A DNA stretch of 64,000 nucleotides from assembly GCA_017620255.1 (NCBI GenBank), contig JAFZQU010000001.1:62001-126000 (forward strand). The letters are read 5' to 3'. Source of the stretch: Lachnospiraceae bacterium (GTDB taxonomy: Bacteria; Bacillota; Clostridia; Lachnospirales; Lachnospiraceae). Below, piece by piece: positions 36,201-43,120 of the stretch. Under the pieces are notes generated by a model that was not told the DNA's origin, made no database searches, and saw nothing but the letters and a program-made list of their open reading frames with translations. The position numbers were made by a program, and so were the translations under genes. Numbering within the stretch: the stretch's first letter is position 1; every line of letters starts with the position of its first letter.

Positions 36201-36379
36201 TCGGAGGTCGGAAGTCCGTTGGACGAATCATAGAGGATTGCCGTATAGTCCGTACCGGTCCCGAAGATGTTCCGCTGCTGCCCGATGGCAGCATCCGCCC
36301 TGCAGGGCGAGATCACGAGGAGCGCTCCCAGTAAGAGAGACACCGTCATCAGTAAGTGTGCGATCTTTTTCCCAGCCAT
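33263..36379 (-). CDS. beta-propeller/Y_Y_Y transmembrane HD-GYP phosphodiesterase
   Basis: 1038 residues. A signal peptide or anchor (1-30) precedes an extracellular double beta-propeller of Reg_prop repeats (NAIVQSADGFIWIGGYSGLIRYDG and many similar units, about 40-650). A Y_Y_Y domain (about 655-755), a single membrane helix (760-781), a cytoplasmic HD-GYP domain (HDIGK near 855, HHERIDGRGYP near 910) and an acidic coiled tail follow. HD-GYP domains hydrolyse c-di-GMP. The sensory part is the one found in hybrid two-component systems for polysaccharides, here fused to a phosphodiesterase instead of a kinase. It heads the minus-strand group with the transporter and lipoprotein. Confidence 0.92.
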   Translation of the reverse strand: MAGKKIAHLLMTVSLLLGALLVISPCRADAAIGQQRNIFGTGTDYTAILYDSSNGLPTSEANAIVQSADGFIWIGGYSGLIRYDGTNFQRFDSSTGISSVFSLYVDSKDRVWIGTNENGIAYYDHGEIHVYGRVEGLKSYSIRDMVEDRDGNILIATTEGLAYVKKDDLTIHVIDDPQVNLEYITALKKDDYKNVYGLTLDGAVFTVENLRISAFYDSNAFGNYQVNSLYPDPKEPGIVYMGTTGSEIYTANMNNTLEITARRSTAPLKNITDMIIAHGLKWVCATNGLGYFDEHGQLRQLNDIPMNNSVGHIRTDHEGNMWFTSTRQGVLKLVPDRFTDLSSLIGLESMVINTTCLSGAELYLGTDSGLKVVNTKTNNLIFNKLCEYVDGVRIRCIIKDATGRLWLATHGDLGLVCYDPESGSITCFNENNGLDSTRVRDVIQCSNGAIAAATGNGVYLIENNTVTAHYGHEHGINTTEILSVEQGPDGRLYLGSDGDGIYIVDGNKVTRIGYDDGLTSEVVMRIKWDEERKVFWLITSNSIEYLKDGNLTAITNFPYSNNYDIFFDERGYAWILSSNGVYITKADQLLANQSIDYSFYNTKSGLPYVATGNSRSCVDERGNLYIAGTTGVSMVNINSDTLRNDALMLSIPSVEVDGKKMLVGENGTVSLPAGSKRLDINAYVLTYGLANPRISYYLQGFDQEPIRTTKQEMPVISYTNLDGGTYTFHLDVLNAKTGETDKSATITITKESSPYEHVGFWIALMVVSVFVLTTVIWQRFQKRAEAYQKKQEEDEKFISQIMHTFAKCIDMRDTQNRGHSFRVAYYTKMLAEELKSQRGYTKEQINEFYNIALLHDIGKLSIPDVILNKPERLNDEEYEVMKQHAPNGAELLKDVTIVQNLAVGAGCHHERIDGRGYPNHLSGDEIPDVARIIAVADTFDAMYSTRPYRKQLDLSVVLDEIKRIRGSQLDPDVVDALLKLAFDGKLDKAKVDAAIGDEPMLASLPKEELEKEIEKEQARKESQAREDEDFLNDLGLGN

Positions 36380-36559
36380 GATACCTTATCTCCCACAGTA
36401 TATTCAGAAATGAATGCATTAGAATTTACACAGATATCATACACCAAACGGCACTTTTTTGCACCACCTTATCTGATCGGAAAAATCAGAAAACCATCAC
36501 TTTTTTCTATATGAAACGGGGCTCTGCTTTGGTATATTTTAGAGAGAAATCCCGAAGCG

Positions 36560-36729
36560 ACTACGTGTGAAAAGCCGGTAAAGAGGAAATTCACACGTAG
36601 TGTCGAGGAAAAAACAGGAAATGACTACGTGTAAAATCAACGATATGGGGAGTTTTACACGTAGCCGGTTAAAAAACCGGGCAAAATACTACGTGTAAAA
36701 ATGCAAGAAAGCATGATCATACACGTAGT
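36560..36729. repeat. array of three inverted repeats, 64-bp period
   Basis: Three 42-bp dyads start at 36560, 36624 and 36688, exactly 64 bp apart, with 22-bp spacers. Unit 1 pairs ACTACGTGTGAA with TTCACACGTAGT. Unit 2 pairs CTACGTGTAAAA with TTTTACACGTAG. Unit 3 pairs ACTACGTGTA with TACACGTAGT and has an inner ATGC/GCAT hairpin. Arms are conserved, while loops (18, 16 and 22 nt) differ. Compensating changes keep the pairing (GTGA/TCAC in unit 1, GTAA/TTAC in unit 2). Confidence 0.9.
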
Positions 36730-36818
36730 CGGCGCAGAGAAACCGGTCAGGAGACCCGGGGAGGTGCCGGAATGGTATGAAAAGGCAATGAAAGGTAATT
36801 GATCATCGGACCAGGGGC

Positions 36819-36847
36819 TTGAGAAACCCATGAAATGATGATAAAAT
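36819..36847 (+). promoter_or_regulatory. candidate promoter upstream of the 37029 gene
   Basis: TTGAGA at 36819-36824, 17-bp spacer, TAAAAT at 36842-36847. Transcription would start near 36854, just ahead of a terminator. Confidence 0.5.
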
Positions 36848-36862
36848 AGGATCCGAAAGGGA

Positions 36863-36907
36863 GCGCCCGAAACAATGAGCCCGTGAGCTTATCGTTCGGG
36901 TGTTTTT
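36863..36907 (+). terminator. leader terminator or attenuator
   Basis: GCGCCCGAA pairs with TTCGGGTGT (with G-U pairs). After a small internal loop, TGAGC-type bases pair with GCTTA around CCGTGA, and TGTTTTTG follows. No gene lies upstream on this strand, so it would end a very short RNA or attenuate the 37029 gene. Confidence 0.7.
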
Positions 36908-37028
36908 GATTTGGTTGATCGCAGTTTTTGAGGGGAAAAACCGGGTCCTTTGGCAACTGACAGATAGAACGTGTTTTTGAACGGGATCGTTCGTGCAAAT
37001 TCCAGGATCATACGGATGGAGGTAGAAA

Positions 37029-40000
37029 ATGAAAAAAAGAATCGGGAACTCTTGGAACAAGCGCATACTTGCAGTGGTACTGGCAACAGCTATTCTGGCT
37101 GCATGCATGCCGGCAACCGCATTGGCGGAGCAGGAAAACAGTATGGAAGCCGTTCCGGAAACCGGTGCGGAAATCCTGCAGGAGGAGGGAGCAGAGATAA
37201 CGGAGCAGGAAGAGCGGGCGGATGTGCCTGAAGAAACTGCATACGAAACTGCAGATGAAACCATCGATGAAACGGCAGATGAAGCTGTCGAAGAGACCAC
37301 TGAGGACCGGGACTTCCCCGGATCAGCCGACTATGAGACCGCAGAAAGATTGGGTGACCCGATCATATTGAATCCGGTTGCTGACCCTGAGCCGGCGCTC
37401 CAGGAAGGATACGGCATTCTGACGAAGGGTATGGGTACAGGCGAATACCAGTGGCTGTATTTTGGATACAGGCCGGGGGCGTTTGGTTCCGTTTCGGACG
37501 GATATATCAAGTGGGGAGTAGCCGACACCCGTTATAATTCCGGATTCGGCGCTCTTAATGGGCTAATACTGCTTAGCATGAACTCTTTTGGTCAGGTAAA
37601 ATTTCAGGCTGACGAGAGCGTGGATTTGCTTCGGAGAAGTGAGTATGATATATCGACATTAAAGGCACATCTTGATTCTTTGGAATATGAAGGAGAGAAC
37701 GCGATCGTTACGGCCGGGGAGCAGTCGGCGCTGAATCTCAGAGAATTAAGAGGAGGCGGACCTTATTATACTACGGACGACCATATAGACTACCGTATTA
37801 AAGGGGATGATGCACGCGCCAGGTTCTGGGCGCCTACGATTACGGATGTGTATGATATCATAGGTAAAAATATGCAAGGGGTCATTTGTCTGGGGACCTT
37901 ATTAAGTACACCCGGGATCAAAAAATTATACTCTGACCCGTTTCCGCCGGAGGCCTGTGTCGTATATGTGGATGTGATGTGGAATACGGAAAGCCAACAG
38001 TATGAATGGCGCATTAAAAGCAATTGTCCCGCTGACAAGGCTTATCCGAACCATGCCCTGTGTCAGCTGAATTTTGATAAGATCCTTTTTACCAGTTCTG
38101 CCGAGAACGGAAAACTTTCCCAAACTACCGGCCCCGGTGCGTTAGATGCTGTTGGCATGAATAGGACCAAGGAGTGGAAGGTCACGCTTCTTGCCGAACA
38201 TGACGGATTTGGGGTCGACCCGTGCCGTGTCCGCTATTCTGCGCAGACGATGACGGCTGAGATTCCCTTTACGGGAGCAAAAGTAGAAGAGAACGGATAT
38301 ATTTCCGCCATCATCAAGGATGCAGACGGAAAGATCAAGTACTACGGAAGGATCCTGGAAGTGACAGAGCCTAACGGTACTGCAACGGTTGCGCTTTCCG
38401 GGAAAATGACAGATACGGATAAGCTATATATCTTTAATGAGCAGTGTAACGGCGATAAGCTGACAGATTATGCGTCCGGTCTGAAAGAGATCCCGATCGT
38501 GCCGGGTGAGGATCTGGACGGTCTCCATGCGCTCACTCATGTGGACAGGGTCGATCCGACACCGATCACAGAAGGAAAAGAAGAGTATTGGGTCTGTGAT
38601 GAGTGCGGAAAAAAATTCTCCGATGAAGAAGGCCTGAATGAGATCCGCGAACCGGCTATACTCCCACGTACGCTGGAAGCGACACCGTCGGCACTTGATT
38701 TTGGCGCCATGACGGAAGGATACGTGCCGGAAACAAAGACGATCACACTGAAAAATAACGGAACAAAGAATATCACATTCACGCAACCGGACGCTGAACT
38801 GTTTACGATCGGCAGTCTTTCCAAAATGACGATCGGACCCGATGAAACAGTAGGTTTTACGGTAACTCCCAAGACGTTAAAACCCGTGGGCAGATATGAG
38901 GAGCAACTCCGTATATCCTGCAGTGAAGGTAGCGGAAATTATACGACGGAACTGAATCTGAAATTCAGGGTGATCGAGAATAATACAGTCGTCACCGGGT
39001 ATACAAGGGTTGCCTCAACGCATACCGGCTGTAACAATAATGAAAATGAAGACAAGATGATAGACGGAGACAGGACGACCAAGTTCTGCGGAACTCTTTC
39101 GAAAGGGGCAAACAGTGTATTCCAGGATAACAGGAAGCCTGTGATCTATTTGGATTTCAGGACGGAAAAGCCTGTTATACCAAAGGGCTATATCCTGACA
39201 ACGGGAAATGATACGAAAGAAAATCCGGAACGGAATCCTTTATATTGGGAAATCTATGCAAGCAAGGTCGACGGTCCCCCCTGGACACGCCTTACAAAGG
39301 TTACGGATGGTGGGAATCTGCCGGAAGAAAATACAACAGATTGTACATTCCTGCTGGATAACGATGACGACAGAGCATATAAATACTTCCATTTTGAGAT
39401 CTGGGGTCACAGGCAGTCACGGGAAGATCTCATACAGCTTTCCGAAATACAGCTATTGGGCTTCGAAGGCAGAGTGGTCACTTTCGATGCCAACGGCGGT
39501 ACGCTGAAAGAGAAAAGTGCATTTACCGGCGAAGGGAAGAAACTGGACATCTTACCGGTACCGTCGCACCCCCAAAAGAATTTTGCGGGCTGGTTCACTG
39601 CTAAAACGGGTGGAGAACCGGTCACGACAGATACGGTATTTCCGGTTGATACGACGATCTATGCACATTGGGAAGATGCGGCAAATATAGCGATCAGTCC
39701 GGAATTGCTTGATTTTTCCTATCTGACACCGGGGTATGAAACTGCACCGGAAGCGCAGATGATCACTGTCACCAATAAAGGGAAAAGCTCCATCGCGCTT
39801 GCAATGCCTGAATCTGAAGCATATGACATCCAAACGGAGAATAACCTGACAAATGTGGCACCGGGAAGCAGCGTGAGATTCAGTGTCAGACCCCTTACGG
39901 GACTGCCGGCGGGAGAGTATAACGAAACCCTGAAGATCAGTACAACCGGCAGGCTGACGGTTGATACGGTGGAAGCCGATCTGTGCTTCAGGGTGGGGTA

Positions 40001-42809
40001 TTTCCTGAGCGGTAATGTGGAAGCCGGTGATCTGACCGACAATGCCACATATGTCATGACCGGTAATACGATCTTGCATGTCGGAGAAGATGCCGACAAG
40101 ACGCTCCGAAAGATCACGTGGGAACAGGGAAAAACCTGCAGTCTGATGATCATAGGAGAAGCATCCGGCAAACTGACCGTGACAGATGGCATTTCGGCAC
40201 CTGATCCGCAAGAGGCGCTAAACACGGTCACGATCTGCGGCGGCGAAGTGAACCTGGGATCAAAGCTTGATCCGGGCGGAGATGTCAGGATCGAAGGAGG
40301 AAATATCACATCTAAGACCATACGGAGCCGGAACGGAAATATCACCGTAACAGGCGGTACGATCAGCGTTCAATGCAAATCCCTGGATCGTGCCATGTGG
40401 GCAGCAGGTACCATAGCGATCACCGGTGGTGATTCGCATCTGTCAACGAGCGGTATCGGTAATTTTGTGGCAAATTCTGCCGTAAAAGCTACAGATGTAG
40501 TTTTGGGCGGTGAAGCGGTTCTGTATATCGCCGGCAAGCTTGAAGCGGTCGAGCTGGATAGCTATGATGGGCATTCCATTTCGATCGCAGACAGCCTGAA
40601 TGTGATCACACCGGAAGGCGGTCATGTGGCAGAAACCGATACAAATGCCGGTCACATTGTGGACGACAAGGGAAACAGGGCAAAGACCGTACGCATTTAC
40701 CCGAAGGTTCTTTTTGCAACACCTGCAAAGGTTGATTTTGGCGCAGCATCCGATACGATCCCTGAGGAAAGGATCGTGACGGTCATCAACAGGGATGCAG
40801 AAGCGGTAGAACTTGAGCCTGTTGTGTCCGAATATTTTACGATCGGCGCATTCTCGAAGACGACACTTGGGAGCGGGCAGAGTGCAACTTTTACGATCGT
40901 ACCGGATGAGACCAAAACGGCGGAACCCGGGCAGTATAGGGAAACGCTGAAGCTCACGACGGATCGTGGGGATGTATATACGAACATCGAAGTATCGTAT
41001 CTGAAAGGGGATGCCGGGGATCAGATCTGGGTTGCAAAAGTGGATCCCTACACGTATACCGGAAGCGAGATCCGTCCGGTTCCGGAAGTATATTATCACG
41101 GAAAGAAACTGACGGCATCCGACTACAGCATCAAGTATTCCGGAAACGTCAACGTGGCAAGGGATAAGAACGGAGAAGTCATTGAAGGAGCCAGGATCAC
41201 CGTTACCGGAAAAGGAGATTTTTCGGGCAAGACTACCGTAACGTTTGGGATCCTTCCTTTCAGTCTCGGGACCGGAACACGCACGCCGGCAGCAGGGATC
41301 AGCGTCGGTGCACTCAGCATTGTATCTAGCAGCAAGGCTGTGCCTGTCATTACATACGGCAGTTATAAACTCGGCACGAGGGACTATGCGGTCGCGGATG
41401 CAAATAAGAAATATCTCTCAGACGGCGAGATGCTCGTGACAGGTAAGGGGAATTTCACAGGCTCGGTCCTGATCCCCGTACATGTGGTCGCAAATAAAAA
41501 AGACGTGAAAACGTTCAAGGTCGCAGCGGATACGAAGACACCGATCGTGTATGATCCGGCAAGGTCGGAAGATGATATGAGGCAACTTCTGGCATCGCGT
41601 ATCAAAGTGTATGATTCTGCGGATAAGAAGAAAGAACATCCGCTTGATGCAGGCTTTATGATCACCTATCCTTCCGGTCTGACAGATGCCGGAGTGAAGA
41701 CCGTGCAGGTGATCGGGACAGGCGAATACACCGGGACGGTCACGCAGAAACTGACCGTGAAGCCGCTTGCAGTCAAGACGGTGGCGGATGGTTTGATCAC
41801 GACCAATGCGGCAGATGTCAAAGCATCGGATGCCTATTTCTTTGATCCGGCAGGCGTGAGCGTCGGAGGAAATCTTACCGTTTCCTATACGCCAAATGGC
41901 GCAGCACTTCCTGTTTCCACGCTGAAAGAGGGACGGGATTATACGATCGCATACAAGGACAACAAGGCCGCAAGTACGGATACGAAGAAAGCAACTTACA
42001 CGATCAACTTCATCGGGAACTACAAGGGCACGCCGGCGATCAAAAATGACAAGAGAAACGGTGTGGAAGACTATATGTTCACGATCCGGCCGGTTAAGAT
42101 CGAAAAGGATCAGAATATGCCGGCAGATCATGTGAAGGTCACCCTGAGAGATCTGGCATATAATAATAAACCGGATCTGTATGCGTCCACAGTTTATGTG
42201 GAAGCAAACGGTGTGCTGCTTGGCTCGAAGGATTGCACGGTCAGATACTTTAAGGACAGGTATTACACAGAAGAGATCACAAAAAGGAACAAACTGGAGA
42301 TCCCGGCTTATCAGGATTATGCGGATGTTTATGTAGTGATCACGGGCAAAGGAAATTACGAGGGTGTCATTCACCGGGATTACAGAGTGTATAGGACGAA
42401 TGACCAGGTTCTGGATATCAGCAAAGCAAGGGTGACGATCTACGGACCGGACTATGATCCTGCGAGCACAAAAAATAAGAAACTGACCGGCGTTCCCTAC
42501 ACCGGAGAACCGATCACGTTAAATACCCTGAACAATAATACACAAACGACAGGAAGGGTTGTGGTGGAATACAAACTGGACGGGAACAACTATACGGAAC
42601 TGGTACCGGGGACGGATTTTTATCTTTCCTATGTCAACAATACCCATAAGGGGAAAGCAACCCTGATCATTGATGGTGTTAATCAGCTGTACACATATGA
42701 AGCGGGAAAATCACGGAAGTTTGTCGGAACCATGAAAGTGCAGTTTTCGATCGGAACAAAGAGTATTGCGGATCTGTGGGATGCATTTAAGAACCTGATC
42801 GTTCCATAA
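37029..42809 (+). CDS. giant multidomain surface protein
   Basis: 1926 residues. Signal peptide (MKKRIGNSWNKRILAVVLATAILAACMPATALA, cleaved before EQE), then an acidic Glu/Thr linker (to about 105) and an N-terminal module (about 115-330). A CxxC segment (EEYWVCDECGKKFSDEEG) is followed by three ASH/choice-of-anchor-like domains (about 549-648, 888-990, 1228-1327), an F5/8-type-C-like region (about 658-815) and one InlB/Listeria-Bacteroides repeat (about 817-883, VTFDANGGTL ... TTIYAHWED). From about 1331 onward there are MBG/YDG-like repeats (YTYTGSEIRPVPEVYYHGKKL...). No LPXTG anchor is visible. GGAGGT precedes the start. Probably a carbohydrate- or matrix-binding surface protein. Confidence 0.87.
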   Translation: MKKRIGNSWNKRILAVVLATAILAACMPATALAEQENSMEAVPETGAEILQEEGAEITEQEERADVPEETAYETADETIDETADEAVEETTEDRDFPGSADYETAERLGDPIILNPVADPEPALQEGYGILTKGMGTGEYQWLYFGYRPGAFGSVSDGYIKWGVADTRYNSGFGALNGLILLSMNSFGQVKFQADESVDLLRRSEYDISTLKAHLDSLEYEGENAIVTAGEQSALNLRELRGGGPYYTTDDHIDYRIKGDDARARFWAPTITDVYDIIGKNMQGVICLGTLLSTPGIKKLYSDPFPPEACVVYVDVMWNTESQQYEWRIKSNCPADKAYPNHALCQLNFDKILFTSSAENGKLSQTTGPGALDAVGMNRTKEWKVTLLAEHDGFGVDPCRVRYSAQTMTAEIPFTGAKVEENGYISAIIKDADGKIKYYGRILEVTEPNGTATVALSGKMTDTDKLYIFNEQCNGDKLTDYASGLKEIPIVPGEDLDGLHALTHVDRVDPTPITEGKEEYWVCDECGKKFSDEEGLNEIREPAILPRTLEATPSALDFGAMTEGYVPETKTITLKNNGTKNITFTQPDAELFTIGSLSKMTIGPDETVGFTVTPKTLKPVGRYEEQLRISCSEGSGNYTTELNLKFRVIENNTVVTGYTRVASTHTGCNNNENEDKMIDGDRTTKFCGTLSKGANSVFQDNRKPVIYLDFRTEKPVIPKGYILTTGNDTKENPERNPLYWEIYASKVDGPPWTRLTKVTDGGNLPEENTTDCTFLLDNDDDRAYKYFHFEIWGHRQSREDLIQLSEIQLLGFEGRVVTFDANGGTLKEKSAFTGEGKKLDILPVPSHPQKNFAGWFTAKTGGEPVTTDTVFPVDTTIYAHWEDAANIAISPELLDFSYLTPGYETAPEAQMITVTNKGKSSIALAMPESEAYDIQTENNLTNVAPGSSVRFSVRPLTGLPAGEYNETLKISTTGRLTVDTVEADLCFRVGYFLSGNVEAGDLTDNATYVMTGNTILHVGEDADKTLRKITWEQGKTCSLMIIGEASGKLTVTDGISAPDPQEALNTVTICGGEVNLGSKLDPGGDVRIEGGNITSKTIRSRNGNITVTGGTISVQCKSLDRAMWAAGTIAITGGDSHLSTSGIGNFVANSAVKATDVVLGGEAVLYIAGKLEAVELDSYDGHSISIADSLNVITPEGGHVAETDTNAGHIVDDKGNRAKTVRIYPKVLFATPAKVDFGAASDTIPEERIVTVINRDAEAVELEPVVSEYFTIGAFSKTTLGSGQSATFTIVPDETKTAEPGQYRETLKLTTDRGDVYTNIEVSYLKGDAGDQIWVAKVDPYTYTGSEIRPVPEVYYHGKKLTASDYSIKYSGNVNVARDKNGEVIEGARITVTGKGDFSGKTTVTFGILPFSLGTGTRTPAAGISVGALSIVSSSKAVPVITYGSYKLGTRDYAVADANKKYLSDGEMLVTGKGNFTGSVLIPVHVVANKKDVKTFKVAADTKTPIVYDPARSEDDMRQLLASRIKVYDSADKKKEHPLDAGFMITYPSGLTDAGVKTVQVIGTGEYTGTVTQKLTVKPLAVKTVADGLITTNAADVKASDAYFFDPAGVSVGGNLTVSYTPNGAALPVSTLKEGRDYTIAYKDNKAASTDTKKATYTINFIGNYKGTPAIKNDKRNGVEDYMFTIRPVKIEKDQNMPADHVKVTLRDLAYNNKPDLYASTVYVEANGVLLGSKDCTVRYFKDRYYTEEITKRNKLEIPAYQDYADVYVVITGKGNYEGVIHRDYRVYRTNDQVLDISKARVTIYGPDYDPASTKNKKLTGVPYTGEPITLNTLNNNTQTTGRVVVEYKLDGNNYTELVPGTDFYLSYVNNTHKGKATLIIDGVNQLYTYEAGKSRKFVGTMKVQFSIGTKSIADLWDAFKNLIVP

Positions 42810-42906
42810 ACAGAGGAATTGCTTTTTATGATTCGAACGCAGACGGTATCTAAATGAAGAACATGCTGTATAGATTAATAGCCGAGAGATTTTTTTTTGC
42901 AGGAAG

Positions 42907-42977
42907 CAGGGGAAGAGGGATTCGAACCCCCGTGAACGGTTTTGGAGACCGTCATACTGCCACTGTATGATTCCCCT
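42907..42977 (-). tRNA. tRNA-Trp (CCA anticodon)
   Basis: 71 nt, minus strand. Acceptor AGGGGAA pairs with TTCCCCT, the discriminator is G, and the CCA tail is not encoded. The D-arm is a short ATAC/GTAT stem with a 7-nt loop. The anticodon arm ACGGT-CTCCAAA-ACCGT gives anticodon CCA. The T-arm GGGGG-TTCGAAT-CCCTC has one G-U. The D-arm is compact and position 10 is A rather than the common G, but all four arms pair. Confidence 0.93.
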
Positions 42978-42990
42978 GTGCGACCTTATA

Positions 42991-43020
42991 TTTATAGCAT
43001 ACTCAAACCCATACTGTCAA
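42991..43020 (-). promoter_or_regulatory. promoter of tRNA-Trp
   Basis: On the minus strand TTGACA (43020-43015), 18-bp spacer, TATAAA (42996-42991), 13 bp before the tRNA. Confidence 0.75.
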
Positions 43021-43041
43021 TGTATATTACAAAAGGATATT

Positions 43042-43069
43042 ACAAAAGGAGCAGGAATGCCTGCTCCTT
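43042..43069 (-). terminator. terminator of the chemoreceptor gene
   Basis: AAGGAGCAGG and CCTGCTCCTT form a perfect 10-bp stem with a 4-nt loop. On the minus strand it is followed by TTTTGTAAT. It lies 51 bp after the chemoreceptor stop and just upstream of the tRNA promoter. Confidence 0.75.
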
Positions 43070-43120
43070 CTGTATGGTTCCCGGGTCTGTTCCGGTCCCG
43101 TTTGGGATATCCGGTGATCC

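Larger units (their letters stand above)
36380..37028. other. long divergent intergenic region
   Basis: The only gap above 300 bp. 36380-36540 holds the start region of the HD-GYP gene and no clear structure beyond a weak minus-strand promoter (GTGCAA, 17 bp, TATGAT). 36560-36729 holds the three-unit palindrome array. 36819-36907 holds a promoter and terminator pair reading rightward. 36908-37028 is the leader of the 37029 gene, with a small hairpin at 36979-36992. Short open frames here have no binding sites and unconvincing composition, so I call no gene. Confidence 0.7.

Noticed and set aside
36560-36729. CRISPR array
   Set aside because: Conserved segments are 10-12 bp arms of dyads, the loops vary within units, there are only three units and no cas genes.
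36747-36998. 83-residue minus-strand frame in the long intergenic region
   Set aside because: Overlaps the leader terminator, has no binding site and shows no family resemblance.
42810-42906. terminator after the 37029 gene
   Set aside because: There is a T9 run near 42891 but no stable hairpin directly before it.
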